From positions 33,074 through 97,073 of the forward strand of contig UQVR01000002.1 of assembly GCA_900544625.1 (NCBI GenBank): a DNA stretch of 64,000 nt, written 5' to 3'. Shown in pieces: positions 27,434-37,253 of this stretch. How positions within the stretch are numbered: the stretch's first letter is position 1; each line of letters begins with the position of its first letter. A program made the translations under genes and the position numbers. The notes beneath the pieces were generated by a model. The model did not search any database. It saw nothing but the letters and a program-made list of their open reading frames with translations, and was not told where the DNA came from. The DNA is from an uncultured Mycoplasmatota bacterium. GTDB lineage: Bacteria > Bacillota_I > Bacilli_A > RF39 > UBA660.

Positions 27434-27449
27434 AGTTTCACGTGAAACA
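27434..27449. other. parS-type site 2
   Basis: AGTTTCACGTGAAACA: one terminal mismatch to the parS palindrome. Confidence 0.8.
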
Positions 27450-27562
27450 ATAAGCCTAATTTTTTTTATAATAATATAAATATAATATTTAATTAACAAA
27501 TTAGAAACACAAAATTAAATATTTAATTGAAAAACATAACCTTTCAACAACTTATCAACATA

Positions 27563-27578
27563 TGTTTCACGTGAAACA
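27563..27578. other. parS-type site 3
   Basis: Perfect TGTTTCACGTGAAACA, with a TTATCAACA immediately upstream. Confidence 0.85.
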
Positions 27579-27694
27579 TAACAATATTGAGGTATTAAAC
27601 ATAAAAATAACAACAAAATTGAAATAATATTAATTTATAGTTGAATATTAATATTTATTTCATATAAATAATATCAACAAGTTATCAACACAAA

Positions 27695-27710
27695 TGTTTC
27701 ACGTGAAACA
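27695..27710. other. parS-type site 4
   Basis: Perfect TGTTTCACGTGAAACA, with a TTATCAACA a few bases upstream. Confidence 0.85.
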
Positions 27711-27912
27711 CAAAAGTAAATTATGGTTATGTATGAAATTTCTTAATTGAAATAAATAAAAATCAAATTAAGATAAATATAATATACAAAATTGTGTTTG
27801 AATACAAAAAAATATGATCATGTATTAAACATTGATTCAATTCCTTTTAAAAAAATATAATATCATAAATTAATAATATTATTATAGTTGCAAATGAAAA
27901 CTTATTAACATA

Positions 27913-27928
27913 TGTTTCACGTGAAACA
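27913..27928. other. parS-type site 5
   Basis: Perfect TGTTTCACGTGAAACA. Confidence 0.85.
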
Positions 27929-28020
27929 AATAATATTATAAAAAGATATAATACTAAACAAAATAAATTAAATTTGATTTGATAATAATTAATAATTACA
28001 TATACTCTATGTATAAAAAA

Positions 28021-28036
28021 AGTTTCACGTGAAACA
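28021..28036. other. parS-type site 6
   Basis: AGTTTCACGTGAAACA: one terminal mismatch; about 105 bp beyond the end of gyrA. Confidence 0.8.
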
Positions 28037-28142
28037 ATTTTTTTTAAAATTAATTAATATACTAATAATTATTGAATCTGCATATTTAAAAATAATTATT
28101 AAAATTTAACAATATACAAAGTATATACATAAGATAATTACT

Positions 28143-28167
28143 AAAAGAGACTTATTCAGTCTCTTTT
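28143..28167 (-). terminator. Intrinsic terminator after gyrA
   Basis: A perfect 10-bp stem AAAAGAGACT / AGTCTCTTTT with a 5-nt loop spans the gyrA stop codon and ends the leftward recF-gyrB-gyrA unit. Confidence 0.75.
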
Positions 28168-30659
28168 TCCTCGACTATAGCGCTTTCATTAGATACATTT
28201 TCACTCAAAGTGTTTAGTTCTTCTTCTGTAGATTCACTAACTTCTTCTTTTTCAACTAAACTTATGGTTGATACTTTTTGATTATCCTTTAAGTTAATAA
28301 GTCTTAAACCTTGAGTTACACGTCCTAATAATGATATTTGATCTAAAGGCATTCTCATTGTCATACCTGAATTAGTCATTATAACTAGTTCTTGATTATC
28401 TTGAACAATTTTAACACTAACTAAACTTCCGTTTTTATCAGTTATATTCATGGCTTTTACACCTTTTGATCCTCTTCTTGTTTGACGATATTCACTTACT
28501 TTAGTTTGCTTACCATAACCTTTTTCTGTTACTAATAAAATTGTATCATCTTCTTTAACAATTTCAGAACAAATACATTTACTTCCATCCAATGAAATCC
28601 CTCTGACACCTGAAGCTGTTCTACCCATAACTCTTATTTCATCTTCATTAAATTTAACCATTCTACCGCTATCGCTACCTAGAAGTACTAAATCATTACC
28701 TGTTGTTTTTTTAACATCAATTAATTTATCATTTTCTCTTAAAGAAATACAAATCTTACCACTATTTCTAATATTAGAAAATTCACTAATTAATGTTTTC
28801 TTAACAACTCCACCTTCTGTAGCAAATAATAAATATTTACATTCTTCTTCACGATTAATTTCAATAATAGCATTAACTCTTTCATCTTTTTCCACTTGAA
28901 GTAAGTTAACAATTGGAATTCCTTTAGACTGACGAGAAAATTCTGGAATTTCGTAACCTTTAAGTCTATATACCTTACCTTTATCAGTAAAGAATAAAAT
29001 ATAATCATGTGTTGATAAGTTAATCATGTGTTCTACAAAATCTTCATCATTCGTAGTCATTCCCTTGATTCCAACACCACCACGGTTTTGTGATTTAAAA
29101 GTGTCTGACGTAGTTCTCTTAATATAACCCTTGTTAGTAAGTACTACCAAGATATTTTCTTCTGGTATTAAAGATTCATCTTCAATATAATCAACTGCTG
29201 TCATATCAATCTTAGTACGTCTTTCATCACCATATTTATTTTTAATTTCAGTCATTTCATCTTTAATGATACCTAATACCTTATTATTATCCGCTAAAAT
29301 GCCACGTAAACGTTCAATTTCGATTCTGAGTGCATTTAGTTCATCTTCAATTTTTTCACGTTCTAGACCCGTTAAACGACGTAATTTCATTTCTAGAATA
29401 TTATCAGTTTGAGCTTCAGTTAATCCAAAACGTTCCATTAACTTGGATTTAGCTTCTCCATCAGCTTTTGATTCTTTAATAATCTTAATAACTTCATCAA
29501 TATTATCAAATACAATTTGATAACCTTCTAAGATATGCACTCTTTTTTCTGCTTTATCTAATTCAAATTGAGTTCTTCTAATAATAATTTCTTGTTGATA
29601 ATCTACATATTTACTAATTATATCTTTCAAACCTAGTGTTCTTGGAACCCCTTTATCAAGCATTAAGAAAATAATACCAAAAGTTGTTTGAAAAGCAGTA
29701 TGTTTATACAAATTATTTAAAACTACCTGAGGATTTGCATCCTTTTTTAAAGTAATAGTTATTTTAATACCATCTTTTAAATCAGTGTGATAATCAGTAA
29801 TACATTCAAGTACTTTATTATGTACTAAATCTGCTACTTTTTGTTTTAAATCAAGGGTATTAACACCATAAGGAACTTCTTCGATAACAATATAATGTCT
29901 TCCATTTTTTTCTTCAATTGTTGCTTTACTTCTAATAGTAATTGATCCTCTACCAGTTTCATACGCTTTTTTAATTCCAGAATTACCTAAAATAATACCA
30001 CCAGTTGGAAAATCAGGCCCTTTAACATGTTGCATTAATTCTTCCGTAGTAATTTCAGGATTATCTATATATGCAATACAACCATCAATAACTTCACCTA
30101 AATTATGTGGTGGAATATTTGTTGCCATACCAACAGCAATACCCATTGTTCCATTAACTAAAATATTTGGAAATCTTGAGGGTAAAACTTCAGGTTCTTC
30201 AGTTGAATCATCATAATTTGGTACAAAATTAACCGTATTTTTATTGATATCTCTTAAAAGTTCCATAGATATCTTAGCAAGTTTACTTTCAGTATAACGA
30301 TAAGCGGCTGCTCTTGGATATTCAATATTACCAAAGTTACCATGTCCATCAACAAGTAAATAACGATAATTAAAGTCTTGGGCCATTCTTACCATAGCCT
30401 CATAAATTGATGAATCTCCATGAGGATGATATTTCCCCATAACGTCCCCAACTATCGTCGCACTCTTACGATGTTTTTTATCTGGTGTTAATCCATTTTC
30501 TAACATATCATAAATAATTCTTCTATGAACTGGCTTTAAACCATCTCTTAAATCTGGTAAAGCTCTGGAAATAATAACACTCATTGAATATTCAATAAAA
30601 GAAGATTCAATTTCACTTACTATATTATTTTCTTCTAGTCTATCTCTACTATGATCCAT
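28152..30659 (-). CDS. gyrA: DNA gyrase subunit A
   Basis: GyrA is the DNA-cleaving subunit of gyrase. Present are GLKPVHRRI, the quinolone region [17 protein letters not shown], and the catalytic Tyr in [10 protein letters not shown] (about residue 123). The C-terminal wrapping domain has the GyrA box QTRRGSKG and about six repeated blades ending RVTQGLRLI. An acidic tail (about 800-835, rich in E and S) follows. At 835 residues it is full length. It lies 9 nt after gyrB. Confidence 0.97.
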   Translation of the reverse strand: MDHSRDRLEENNIVSEIESSFIEYSMSVIISRALPDLRDGLKPVHRRIIYDMLENGLTPDKKHRKSATIVGDVMGKYHPHGDSSIYEAMVRMAQDFNYRYLLVDGHGNFGNIEYPRAAAYRYTESKLAKISMELLRDINKNTVNFVPNYDDSTEEPEVLPSRFPNILVNGTMGIAVGMATNIPPHNLGEVIDGCIAYIDNPEITTEELMQHVKGPDFPTGGIILGNSGIKKAYETGRGSITIRSKATIEEKNGRHYIVIEEVPYGVNTLDLKQKVADLVHNKVLECITDYHTDLKDGIKITITLKKDANPQVVLNNLYKHTAFQTTFGIIFLMLDKGVPRTLGLKDIISKYVDYQQEIIIRRTQFELDKAEKRVHILEGYQIVFDNIDEVIKIIKESKADGEAKSKLMERFGLTEAQTDNILEMKLRRLTGLEREKIEDELNALRIEIERLRGILADNNKVLGIIKDEMTEIKNKYGDERRTKIDMTAVDYIEDESLIPEENILVVLTNKGYIKRTTSDTFKSQNRGGVGIKGMTTNDEDFVEHMINLSTHDYILFFTDKGKVYRLKGYEIPEFSRQSKGIPIVNLLQVEKDERVNAIIEINREEECKYLLFATEGGVVKKTLISEFSNIRNSGKICISLRENDKLIDVKKTTGNDLVLLGSDSGRMVKFNEDEIRVMGRTASGVRGISLDGSKCICSEIVKEDDTILLVTEKGYGKQTKVSEYRQTRRGSKGVKAMNITDKNGSLVSVKIVQDNQELVIMTNSGMTMRMPLDQISLLGRVTQGLRLINLKDNQKVSTISLVEKEEVSESTEEELNTLSENVSNESAIVEEKETE

Positions 30660-30668
30660 AATAACCTC

Positions 30669-32591
30669 CTAAAAATCCAAATTCTTTGCATAAGTTGCAT
30701 TTTCTTCAATAAACTTACGTCTAGGTTCAACTTCTTCACCCATTAATTTACTAAATGCTGCATCAGCACTAATAGCATCATCTACTGTTATTTTACGAAG
30801 AATTCTATGATTTATATCCATTGTAGTTTCATTTAATTCTTCAGCATCCATTTCTCCTAAACCTTTCATTCTTGCTATATCATATCTAACATTCTTTTCA
30901 TTTAAAGTTTTGATATATTCATCTCTTTCTTCATCATTTAGAACATATTTTATAGTTTGACCATGCTTAATACAATATAAAGGTGGTTGAGCAGCATATA
31001 CATAACCAGCTTCCACAATTGGTTTAAAGAAACGATAAAATAATGTTAATAACAAAACTCTAATGTGAGATCCATCAACATCGGCATCACTCATAATAAT
31101 AACTTTATGATATCTCATTTTACTTAAATCAAATTCTTGACCAATACCAGTACCGAAAGCTGTAATAATTGTTTTAATTTCATCATTACTTAAAGCTCTA
31201 TCAAGTCTTGCTTTTTCAACATTTAATACTTTACCTTTCAAAGGAAGTATAGCTTGAGTCATACTATTTCTACCCTTAATCGCAGAACCACCCGCACTAT
31301 CCCCTTCGACCAAGAATATTTCACAAACACTCGGGTCTTTTTCTTTACAATCTACAAGTTTTCCTCCAAAGTTTACGATATCTAAATCACTTTTTCTTCT
31401 AGTGGCTTCTCTTGCCTTCTTCGCAGCTATTCTACCACGAGATGCACTAATACATTTTTCCACAATTGTTCTAGCTTCATTAGGATTTTCCATTAAAAAT
31501 CTTTCGAAACCTTGTGAAAATACATCACTTGCTATTTTTCTAACTTCACTATTACCTAACTTAGTCTTAGTTTGTCCTTCAAATTGAGGATCTGGATGTT
31601 TACAAGAAATAATCATAGTTAAACCTTCACGACAATCTTCTCCAATTAAAGCAGCATCATTTTCTTTTAATATCTTTGCATTTTTTGCATAATTGTTAAT
31701 AACTTTAGTTAAAGCAGCTTTAACTCCATCTTCATGTGTTCCACCTTCATAAGTATTAATATTATTAGTAAACGAATAAATACTTGGTGAATAAGTTTCA
31801 TTGTATTGACAAGCAACTTCTATTTCGATTCCATTTTCAGAACCATCCATATAAATTATATCATCATGAATTGGTGTCTTGCTCTTATTAAGCATTTCAA
31901 CATACTCAATAATACCTCCATTATAAAGAAAAGTATCATGTCTTTCAGGTGTTTGTCTTAAATCATATAAATTAATTCTAAGTCCTTTATTTAAAAAAGC
32001 AATTTCTTGTAATCTTTTATATAAAGTATCATAGTTATACACAGTTGTTTCCGTAAATATTTCTTCATCCGGTTTAAAAATTATCGTACTTCCTGTTCTT
32101 TCCACATCACAAGTATCAATGATTTTTAATGGTTCAACTGGATGTCCACCATTTTCAAATCTTTGATAATATACATTTCCATCACGATAAATCTTAACTT
32201 CAAGCCATTTAGACAATGCATTAACAACACTAGCTCCAACACCATGAAGACCTCCAGAAACTTTATAACCTTCACCACCAAATTTACCACCAGCATGAAG
32301 CACTGTAAAAATGGTTTCTACTGTTGATAATCCTGTTTTAGCATTAATACCTGTTGGTATACCTCTACCATCATCCCTTATTTCAATGATATCTCCTTTA
32401 TTAATCATAACTTCAATATCATCACAAAAACCAGCTAATGCTTCATCTACAGCATTATCTACGATTTCCCAAACTAAATGATGAAGACCTCTCTCACCAG
32501 TTGATCCTATATACATACCAGGTCTTTTTCTAACAGCCTCAAGCCCTTCCAAAACCTGTATATCACTATCAGTATAATGTGTTTCTTTCAT
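30669..32591 (-). CDS. gyrB: DNA gyrase subunit B
   Basis: GyrB is the ATPase subunit of gyrase. It shows the GHKL motifs [26 protein letters not shown] and [14 protein letters not shown], the Toprim motifs [11 protein letters not shown] and [16 protein letters not shown], and the end [10 protein letters not shown]. 640 residues. ATG follows AGGAGTAG-like sequence. It lies 3 nt after recF, the common recF-gyrB-gyrA arrangement. Confidence 0.97.
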   Translation of the reverse strand: MKETHYTDSDIQVLEGLEAVRKRPGMYIGSTGERGLHHLVWEIVDNAVDEALAGFCDDIEVMINKGDIIEIRDDGRGIPTGINAKTGLSTVETIFTVLHAGGKFGGEGYKVSGGLHGVGASVVNALSKWLEVKIYRDGNVYYQRFENGGHPVEPLKIIDTCDVERTGSTIIFKPDEEIFTETTVYNYDTLYKRLQEIAFLNKGLRINLYDLRQTPERHDTFLYNGGIIEYVEMLNKSKTPIHDDIIYMDGSENGIEIEVACQYNETYSPSIYSFTNNINTYEGGTHEDGVKAALTKVINNYAKNAKILKENDAALIGEDCREGLTMIISCKHPDPQFEGQTKTKLGNSEVRKIASDVFSQGFERFLMENPNEARTIVEKCISASRGRIAAKKAREATRRKSDLDIVNFGGKLVDCKEKDPSVCEIFLVEGDSAGGSAIKGRNSMTQAILPLKGKVLNVEKARLDRALSNDEIKTIITAFGTGIGQEFDLSKMRYHKVIIMSDADVDGSHIRVLLLTLFYRFFKPIVEAGYVYAAQPPLYCIKHGQTIKYVLNDEERDEYIKTLNEKNVRYDIARMKGLGEMDAEELNETTMDINHRILRKITVDDAISADAAFSKLMGEEVEPRRKFIEENATYAKNLDF

Positions 32592-32594
32592 ATT

Positions 32595-33683
32595 CTACTC
32601 CTCCTCTAATATACCATCAGTTACTTTAAATTTCTTCGCATCTTTGATTACTTTTTTACTAATATTTTTTAAATCAGTCGTTGTTATAAATGTCTGAACA
32701 TTTCTATCAAGCATCCCTAACATATTAGCAATTTTAATCTTATCTAACTCACTAAATAAATCATCTAAAATAAGTATTGGATAATATCCCTTTATTTCAT
32801 TAACAACACTTATTTCTGCTAACTTAAAGGAAATAATAGCATTCTTTCTTTGCCCTTCACTTCCCCATTCTTTTAAATTATTATTATCTAAAATAAATAC
32901 AATATCATCATGATGAATTCCTTCCAAAGTTTTACCAACACTAAGTTCTTTCTGATAATTTTCTTTATATCTTTTAAATAAAGTTTCTTCATCTTTTTTC
33001 TTAAATGTTGATACATATCTTACTTTTAAAGTTCCACTACCAAATATTTTTTCATAATTACTTGTAATATATTTATTAATATTATCAATAAAATTTTCTC
33101 TATATTTACAAATAATACTCCCATATTCAATCAACTTTTTAGTTAAAATATCTAAATAAGTACTTGTGTAATTACCATTTACATACATTCCTCTTAAATA
33201 AAAGTTTCTCTGTTTTAAAATCTTTTGATAATTAGCTAAAATTACTAAATATTCTTTATAAATTTGACTAATTTCAATATTTAATAATCTTCTTCTTTCG
33301 CTTGGTGCTTCATCAATTAATCTTGTATCACTTGGATTAAATAAAATAACATTTACTCTTGAAACATAATCACTAACTTTATCTTGCTTCTCACCATTAA
33401 TTGTTACAATTTTTCCTTCATTGCTTATTTCTACACCAAACTCATTTTCATCATTATTTTTAAAAACATTTCCATTAATTTTTGCTTTTATTTTTCCTTT
33501 CTTAATCATCACTTTATCATTATTTATTCTAAATGATTTAGTTAGTGCTAAAGTATATATAGCTTCAATAATATTTGTTTTTCCACTACCATTTAAACCA
33601 TATATAATATTTAAGTCACCAAAAGAGATATTTAATGATTCATAATTTCGAAAATTCATTAAAGTTAAATTATCTATTTTCAT
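32595..33683 (-). CDS. recF: DNA replication and repair protein RecF
   Basis: RecF is an SMC-like ATPase that acts with RecO and RecR. Motifs seen are LMNFRNYESLNISFGDLNIIYGLNGSGKTNIIEAI (Walker A GLNGSGKTN), the signature around EWGSEGQRKNAIISFKLAE, and Walker B PILILDDLFSELD. The length of 362 is normal. It is preceded by about 120 bp without a gene and has its own GGGGGC-type ribosome site, so it may be transcribed separately from dnaN. Confidence 0.95.
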   Translation of the reverse strand: MKIDNLTLMNFRNYESLNISFGDLNIIYGLNGSGKTNIIEAIYTLALTKSFRINNDKVMIKKGKIKAKINGNVFKNNDENEFGVEISNEGKIVTINGEKQDKVSDYVSRVNVILFNPSDTRLIDEAPSERRRLLNIEISQIYKEYLVILANYQKILKQRNFYLRGMYVNGNYTSTYLDILTKKLIEYGSIICKYRENFIDNINKYITSNYEKIFGSGTLKVRYVSTFKKKDEETLFKRYKENYQKELSVGKTLEGIHHDDIVFILDNNNLKEWGSEGQRKNAIISFKLAEISVVNEIKGYYPILILDDLFSELDKIKIANMLGMLDRNVQTFITTTDLKNISKKVIKDAKKFKVTDGILEEE

Positions 33684-33802
33684 TAAATTGCCCCCTTTAG
33701 TGCCCTACATTAAAAATTTAAGGCATTTTGGTATACCTATACACATAATAATTATATCACAAAAATTCCCCTAATAAAAGAAAAATCTCACTTTTTAACA
33801 AA

Positions 33803-34231
33803 TTATCCTCGTGTTAAATACACTAACCACAACCTACTACATTTTAAAAGTTGATTATTAAACTTCGTAGGGGTTATACTAAAGCATTTTTTTTCACCAT
33901 TTTTAAACAAAACAACAATACCATTCTGACTCTTTTCATAGTTTTGCACTTTATTAAAATTAAGCCAATAATAGCTTTTTTCTTCTTTTATTGGAAAAAA
34001 GATTATATTATTCTTTTCACTTATCATAATTGGTAACTTATAACAACCACCAAGAATATTTTTACTTCCCATAATTCTTCCCTTCAAAGAACTACCATAA
34101 TAAATACAACTAAAATTTAATATAGAATTTAATAAATTACCCCCAAATTTTAATTGATTATCTTCTTCATGAACAATAGTATTTTCGCCATTAAATTCCA
34201 TAAAAAGAGTATTATTATTAATTTTAAACAT
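33803..34231 (-). CDS. ComK-like competence regulator in the dnaN-recF interval
   Basis: This 142-residue protein aligns by eye with the central and C-terminal half of Bacillus ComK, the master regulator of competence. Matches include CIYYGSSLKGRIMGSK (ComK CRFFGSSYAGRKAGT), KLPIMISEKNNIIFFPI (ComK KPPIMVDPSNQIFLFPT), a W about 10 residues on, VVLFKNGEKKCFSITPTKFNNQL (ComK VTFSNGKTMELPISYNSFENQV). It lacks the ComK C-terminal tail bound by MecA. The ATG follows AGGAG. Bacillus has the S4-domain gene yaaA at this place. It has its own unit, set off by the dnaN terminator. DNA-binding is inferred from family. Confidence 0.75.
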   Translation of the reverse strand: MFKINNNTLFMEFNGENTIVHEEDNQLKFGGNLLNSILNFSCIYYGSSLKGRIMGSKNILGGCYKLPIMISEKNNIIFFPIKEEKSYYWLNFNKVQNYEKSQNGIVVLFKNGEKKCFSITPTKFNNQLLKCSRLWLVYLTRG

Positions 34232-34288
34232 TTTAATTCTCCTTTCTTGATTTGCTATAATAGCAAAACTTTTATAAAAAATTTGTCG

Positions 34289-34318
34289 AAAAAAAAAGAA
34301 CAAGTTAATATTTTGTTC
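34289..34318 (-). terminator. Intrinsic terminator after dnaN
   Basis: On the minus strand a GAACAA / TTGTTC stem with a short loop is followed by nine T, between dnaN and the comK-like gene. Confidence 0.65.
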
Positions 34319-34329
34319 ATTTTTTTAAA

Positions 34330-35448
34330 TTAATATGTTTTTATAGGTAAAATTAACTCAGTTAAAGTATCATCTACCACTGGTTTTATAAGAATAGGTT
34401 TATCATCTGTATTTAATAATAATAAGATATTTTCTTCTTTAATAACCTTTAAAGCATCCATCATAAACTTACTTGAAAAAGATATTTCTATTTTTTCTTT
34501 ATTATTACAATCTATACTTAATTTTTCTTCAGCATTCCCTAATTCATTGCTTGTAGATGTTATAATCATATCTTTATCTTGAATATGCATTTTAATTATA
34601 TTTTTTTCTTTATTTTGAGCAAGTAATGAAGCTCTATCAACAGCATCATAAAATTCTTTCATATTTAAATTAATAATATATGCAAAATCACTTGGAATAA
34701 AATGACTAGTTTCTGGATAACTTCCACTTAATAAATTACTTTGAATATAAATATTCTTATAAACAAATAATATTTTGTTAGTAAATACATAGATTTCCAC
34801 ATTATCATCATCTGCAATAATCTTTTCAAGTTCAGTTATACTTCTACCTGGTATAACAATATTTATTTGTTTAGAATTAGGTTCATCTAATTTAATATTT
34901 TTCTTAGATAATCTATAAGAATCTGTACAAATACACTCTAATATATCACCATTTACTTTAAAATTAATCCCTGTAAGAAGTGGTCTTACTTCTTGTGTTG
35001 ATAATGCATAAGAAGTTTGATTTATTAATTCTCTTAAATTTTGTGAATTAACATTAATTACATCACTACCCTTATCAATCATAATATTTGGATAATCATT
35101 TGGATTATAACAATTTAATCTATATTGATTATTCGGAGTACTAATCTTTATTTTTAGATTATCTTCAACTTCAAAATCTATTACATCACTAGGCATTTTC
35201 CTAATCATATCCACAAAATACTTACTTTGAATAATAATTCTTCCTTTGCCTTCCATCATTTTAATATTTTCATGAGGAATTAAAACTTTAATAGTAAGTT
35301 CTGAATCACTAGCAAGTAATTCCATTCCTTTTTCATTAATATCAAATACTATTCCATTTAGTACTGGAATTGTAGTCCTTTGACTTAAAGCTTTAGTAAC
35401 ATTATTTAATGCTTCCAAAATTACATTTTTTTCAATTGTCCATTTCAT
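34330..35448 (-). CDS. dnaN: DNA polymerase III sliding clamp (beta subunit)
   Basis: The beta clamp is the ring that holds the replicative polymerase on DNA. The 372-residue protein contains the three repeated domains, with family stretches VTKALSQRTTIPVLNGIVFD, QTSYALSTQEVRPLLTGINFKV, YRLSKKNI, VIPGRSITELEK and the C-terminal PILIKPVVDDTLTELILPI. It follows dnaA at about 130 bp, with a strong terminator downstream. Confidence 0.96.
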   Translation of the reverse strand: MKWTIEKNVILEALNNVTKALSQRTTIPVLNGIVFDINEKGMELLASDSELTIKVLIPHENIKMMEGKGRIIIQSKYFVDMIRKMPSDVIDFEVEDNLKIKISTPNNQYRLNCYNPNDYPNIMIDKGSDVINVNSQNLRELINQTSYALSTQEVRPLLTGINFKVNGDILECICTDSYRLSKKNIKLDEPNSKQINIVIPGRSITELEKIIADDDNVEIYVFTNKILFVYKNIYIQSNLLSGSYPETSHFIPSDFAYIINLNMKEFYDAVDRASLLAQNKEKNIIKMHIQDKDMIITSTSNELGNAEEKLSIDCNNKEKIEISFSSKFMMDALKVIKEENILLLLNTDDKPILIKPVVDDTLTELILPIKTY

Positions 35449-35498
35449 ATTTTTTCCTTCTTTCTTTATTAGTTTTTTTAATTATTATTTATTAATAG

Positions 35499-35576
35499 CG
35501 TTGATAATGTTGATAACTAATTAATTTACTTATTTTACTTAGAAAATCATTATTTTTTATACCCAACTTATCAACA
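35499..35576. other. DnaA-box-like sites and AT-rich stretch between dnaA and dnaN
   Basis: TGTTGATAA (35508-35516), CGTTGATAA (35499-35507) and TTATCAACA (35568-35576) flank a run of almost pure A/T at about 35520-35560. In Bacillus the unwinding element lies in this same interval (incC), so this may be the second half of a bipartite origin. All boxes differ by at least one base from TTATCCACA. Confidence 0.5.
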
Positions 35577-36920
35577 TTATTGTAACTTCATTTTTATTTC
35601 TTTCAACACATTATTTAAATTCGGATTAGTTTCTAATTCTTCTTTTATCTTATCACATGCTGTTGATACTGTAGAATGATCTCTACCCCCGAATTCAAGT
35701 CCTATTTTCTGTAAATTTTCATCTGTTTCAACTCTACATAAGTACATTGCTATATGTCTAGGTTTTACTACTGTATTAGTTCTTCGTTTACTTTTTAAAT
35801 CATCTACCGATATTTTAAAATATTCTGCAACAGCATTTTGGATAGAACCAATCGAATTGTTGATAAATATGTTAGTATTAACATAATCATTTAATGCTTC
35901 GTTAGCAAAATCCAAAGTAATTTTATCAGGAACCATCATTGCTGTGTAAGCTAGCAACCTGTTTATAGTTCCTTCAATGTGTCTAACATCATTAACACAT
36001 GAATTAGCAATATATTCTATAACATCATTAGTTAATTTATCTTCAATACTGGTATTTTTTATCTTTGATCTTATAATATCACATCTTAGATTAAAGTCTG
36101 GAGGGAATATATCAACAGGAAGTCCCCACATAAACCTACTTCTAAGTCTTTCTTCGATTTTCTTTAAGTCATCCGGACTCTTATCACTACTAATAATTAT
36201 TTGTTTATTTGCTTGATGCAAAGCATTAAATGTATGAAAGAATTCTTGTTGCGTTTTTTCTGCTTCAACTAAAAATTGAATATCATCTATAATTAATACA
36301 TCTACATTACGATATTTATCTTTAAAATCATTAGCATATCCCATTTTATTATTACTTGTAGCAATACCAGTAAATTCATCTCTAAATTCATTACTTGTTG
36401 TATATAATACCTTTAAATTAGAATGATCTTTAATATAATTACCAATTGCTTGCATTAAATGTGTTTTCCCTATTCCACTTCGTCCATATATAAATAACGG
36501 ATTGTGGATAGTTCCCGGAGCTTCCGCAACTGCTCTGGCTGCAACAAATGCAAGTCTATTTGAATTACCTACTACATAGTTATCAAAAGTAAATTTTGGA
36601 TTTAAATTTGTATTCCATTCTATATCTTTTTCAACAGTTTCTTCAGGAACAATAGGTTCAACAAAGTTTTCAACTTCTTCTTCAGTAATATAATTAAATG
36701 TATAATTTATACCAGTTAAAGCAAAAAATGTATTACTTATAAGATCTTTATATGTTTCTCCAAGCATTTTTTTAGTTATTTGTAATCCAACCTTTATTGT
36801 TACTACATTGTTAACAATCGATAATAGTTCAAGTTTTGAAAACCAAATATTATAAATTGTATCGCTAACTTGATTCTGAATATCTTTTAAAAAATGTGAA
36901 AAAAGCTCATCAGTTTTCAA
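35577..36920 (-). CDS. dnaA: Chromosomal replication initiator DnaA
   Basis: DnaA is the initiator that binds DnaA boxes and opens the origin. Domains seen are an N-terminal helicase-interaction domain, a short acidic linker (about 85-105), the AAA+ domain with Walker A FIYGRSGIGKTHLMQAIG (about 142-150) and Walker B VLIIDDIQFL, and the C-terminal DNA-binding domain with RTNTVVKPRHIAMYL and GGRDHSTV. Its 447 residues are normal. It is the last leftward gene next to oriC; transcription on the other side goes rightward. Confidence 0.97.
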   Translation of the reverse strand: MKTDELFSHFLKDIQNQVSDTIYNIWFSKLELLSIVNNVVTIKVGLQITKKMLGETYKDLISNTFFALTGINYTFNYITEEEVENFVEPIVPEETVEKDIEWNTNLNPKFTFDNYVVGNSNRLAFVAARAVAEAPGTIHNPLFIYGRSGIGKTHLMQAIGNYIKDHSNLKVLYTTSNEFRDEFTGIATSNNKMGYANDFKDKYRNVDVLIIDDIQFLVEAEKTQQEFFHTFNALHQANKQIIISSDKSPDDLKKIEERLRSRFMWGLPVDIFPPDFNLRCDIIRSKIKNTSIEDKLTNDVIEYIANSCVNDVRHIEGTINRLLAYTAMMVPDKITLDFANEALNDYVNTNIFINNSIGSIQNAVAEYFKISVDDLKSKRRTNTVVKPRHIAMYLCRVETDENLQKIGLEFGGRDHSTVSTACDKIKEELETNPNLNNVLKEIKMKLQ

Positions 36921-37253
36921 AACCTCACCCCACTAACTAAATTTCCTAACTAAATTTTACCCCATTTTTCTAAAAAAAAAAAGACTAAATTTAAATTTTT
37001 GATAACTTTTTTATAATCCCCAAAATTATCAACAGAGAAAAGTCTTATTTTATGCTTATTTAAACAAGTTATCAACATTATCAACAAATTTTTGTTAACA
37101 TAGTATTTATCCCCATTCTATCAACAAACACAATTTTGATAAAATGTTGTTAATTATGTGGATTATTTTTGATAGTTATCCACAAATTATCCACAATCCA
37201 CAAAAATTGCTAGTTATTAACAAAAAGTTGTGATATAATAATTATGATGTAAA
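36921..37253. other. Chromosomal replication origin region (oriC, DnaA-box cluster)
   Basis: This 333-bp gene-free stretch separates leftward dnaA from rightward genes. Two perfect TTATCCACA boxes lie at 37176-37184 and 37187-37195. One-mismatch boxes are TTATCAACA at 37026-37034, 37069-37077 and 37078-37086, TTATCCCCA at 37107-37115, and the reverse-strand box at 37157-37165. Further weaker copies lie at 37118 and 37194. Box density, position and strand switch together support oriC. Confidence 0.85.

Larger units (their letters stand above)
26909..28142. other. Gene-free, AT-rich chromosome-partition region with parS and Noc-type sites
   Basis: No reading frame above about 60 residues and no RNA gene is seen in these 1.23 kb. 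It carries two ATTTCCCGGGAAAT palindromes in its left third and six parS-type palindromes in its right two thirds, plus copies of TTATCAACA near two of the parS sites (about 27552 and 27682). The rest is very AT-rich. The setting, between the SRP RNA and gyrA about 9 kb from oriC, fits a centromere-like loading zone. Confidence 0.75.

Noticed and set aside
26909..28142. rRNA/tRNA cluster or small ORFs in the gene-free interval near gyrA
   Set aside because: No tRNA cloverleaf, no rRNA-like stretch and no coding-like frame; composition is almost pure A/T apart from the palindromes.
34232..34288. ComK-type AT boxes (A4-N5-T4) before the comK-like gene, suggesting autoregulation
   Set aside because: Only AAAA-x-TTTT with a one-base gap is present; proper spacing was not found, and the region is too AT-rich for a convincing call.
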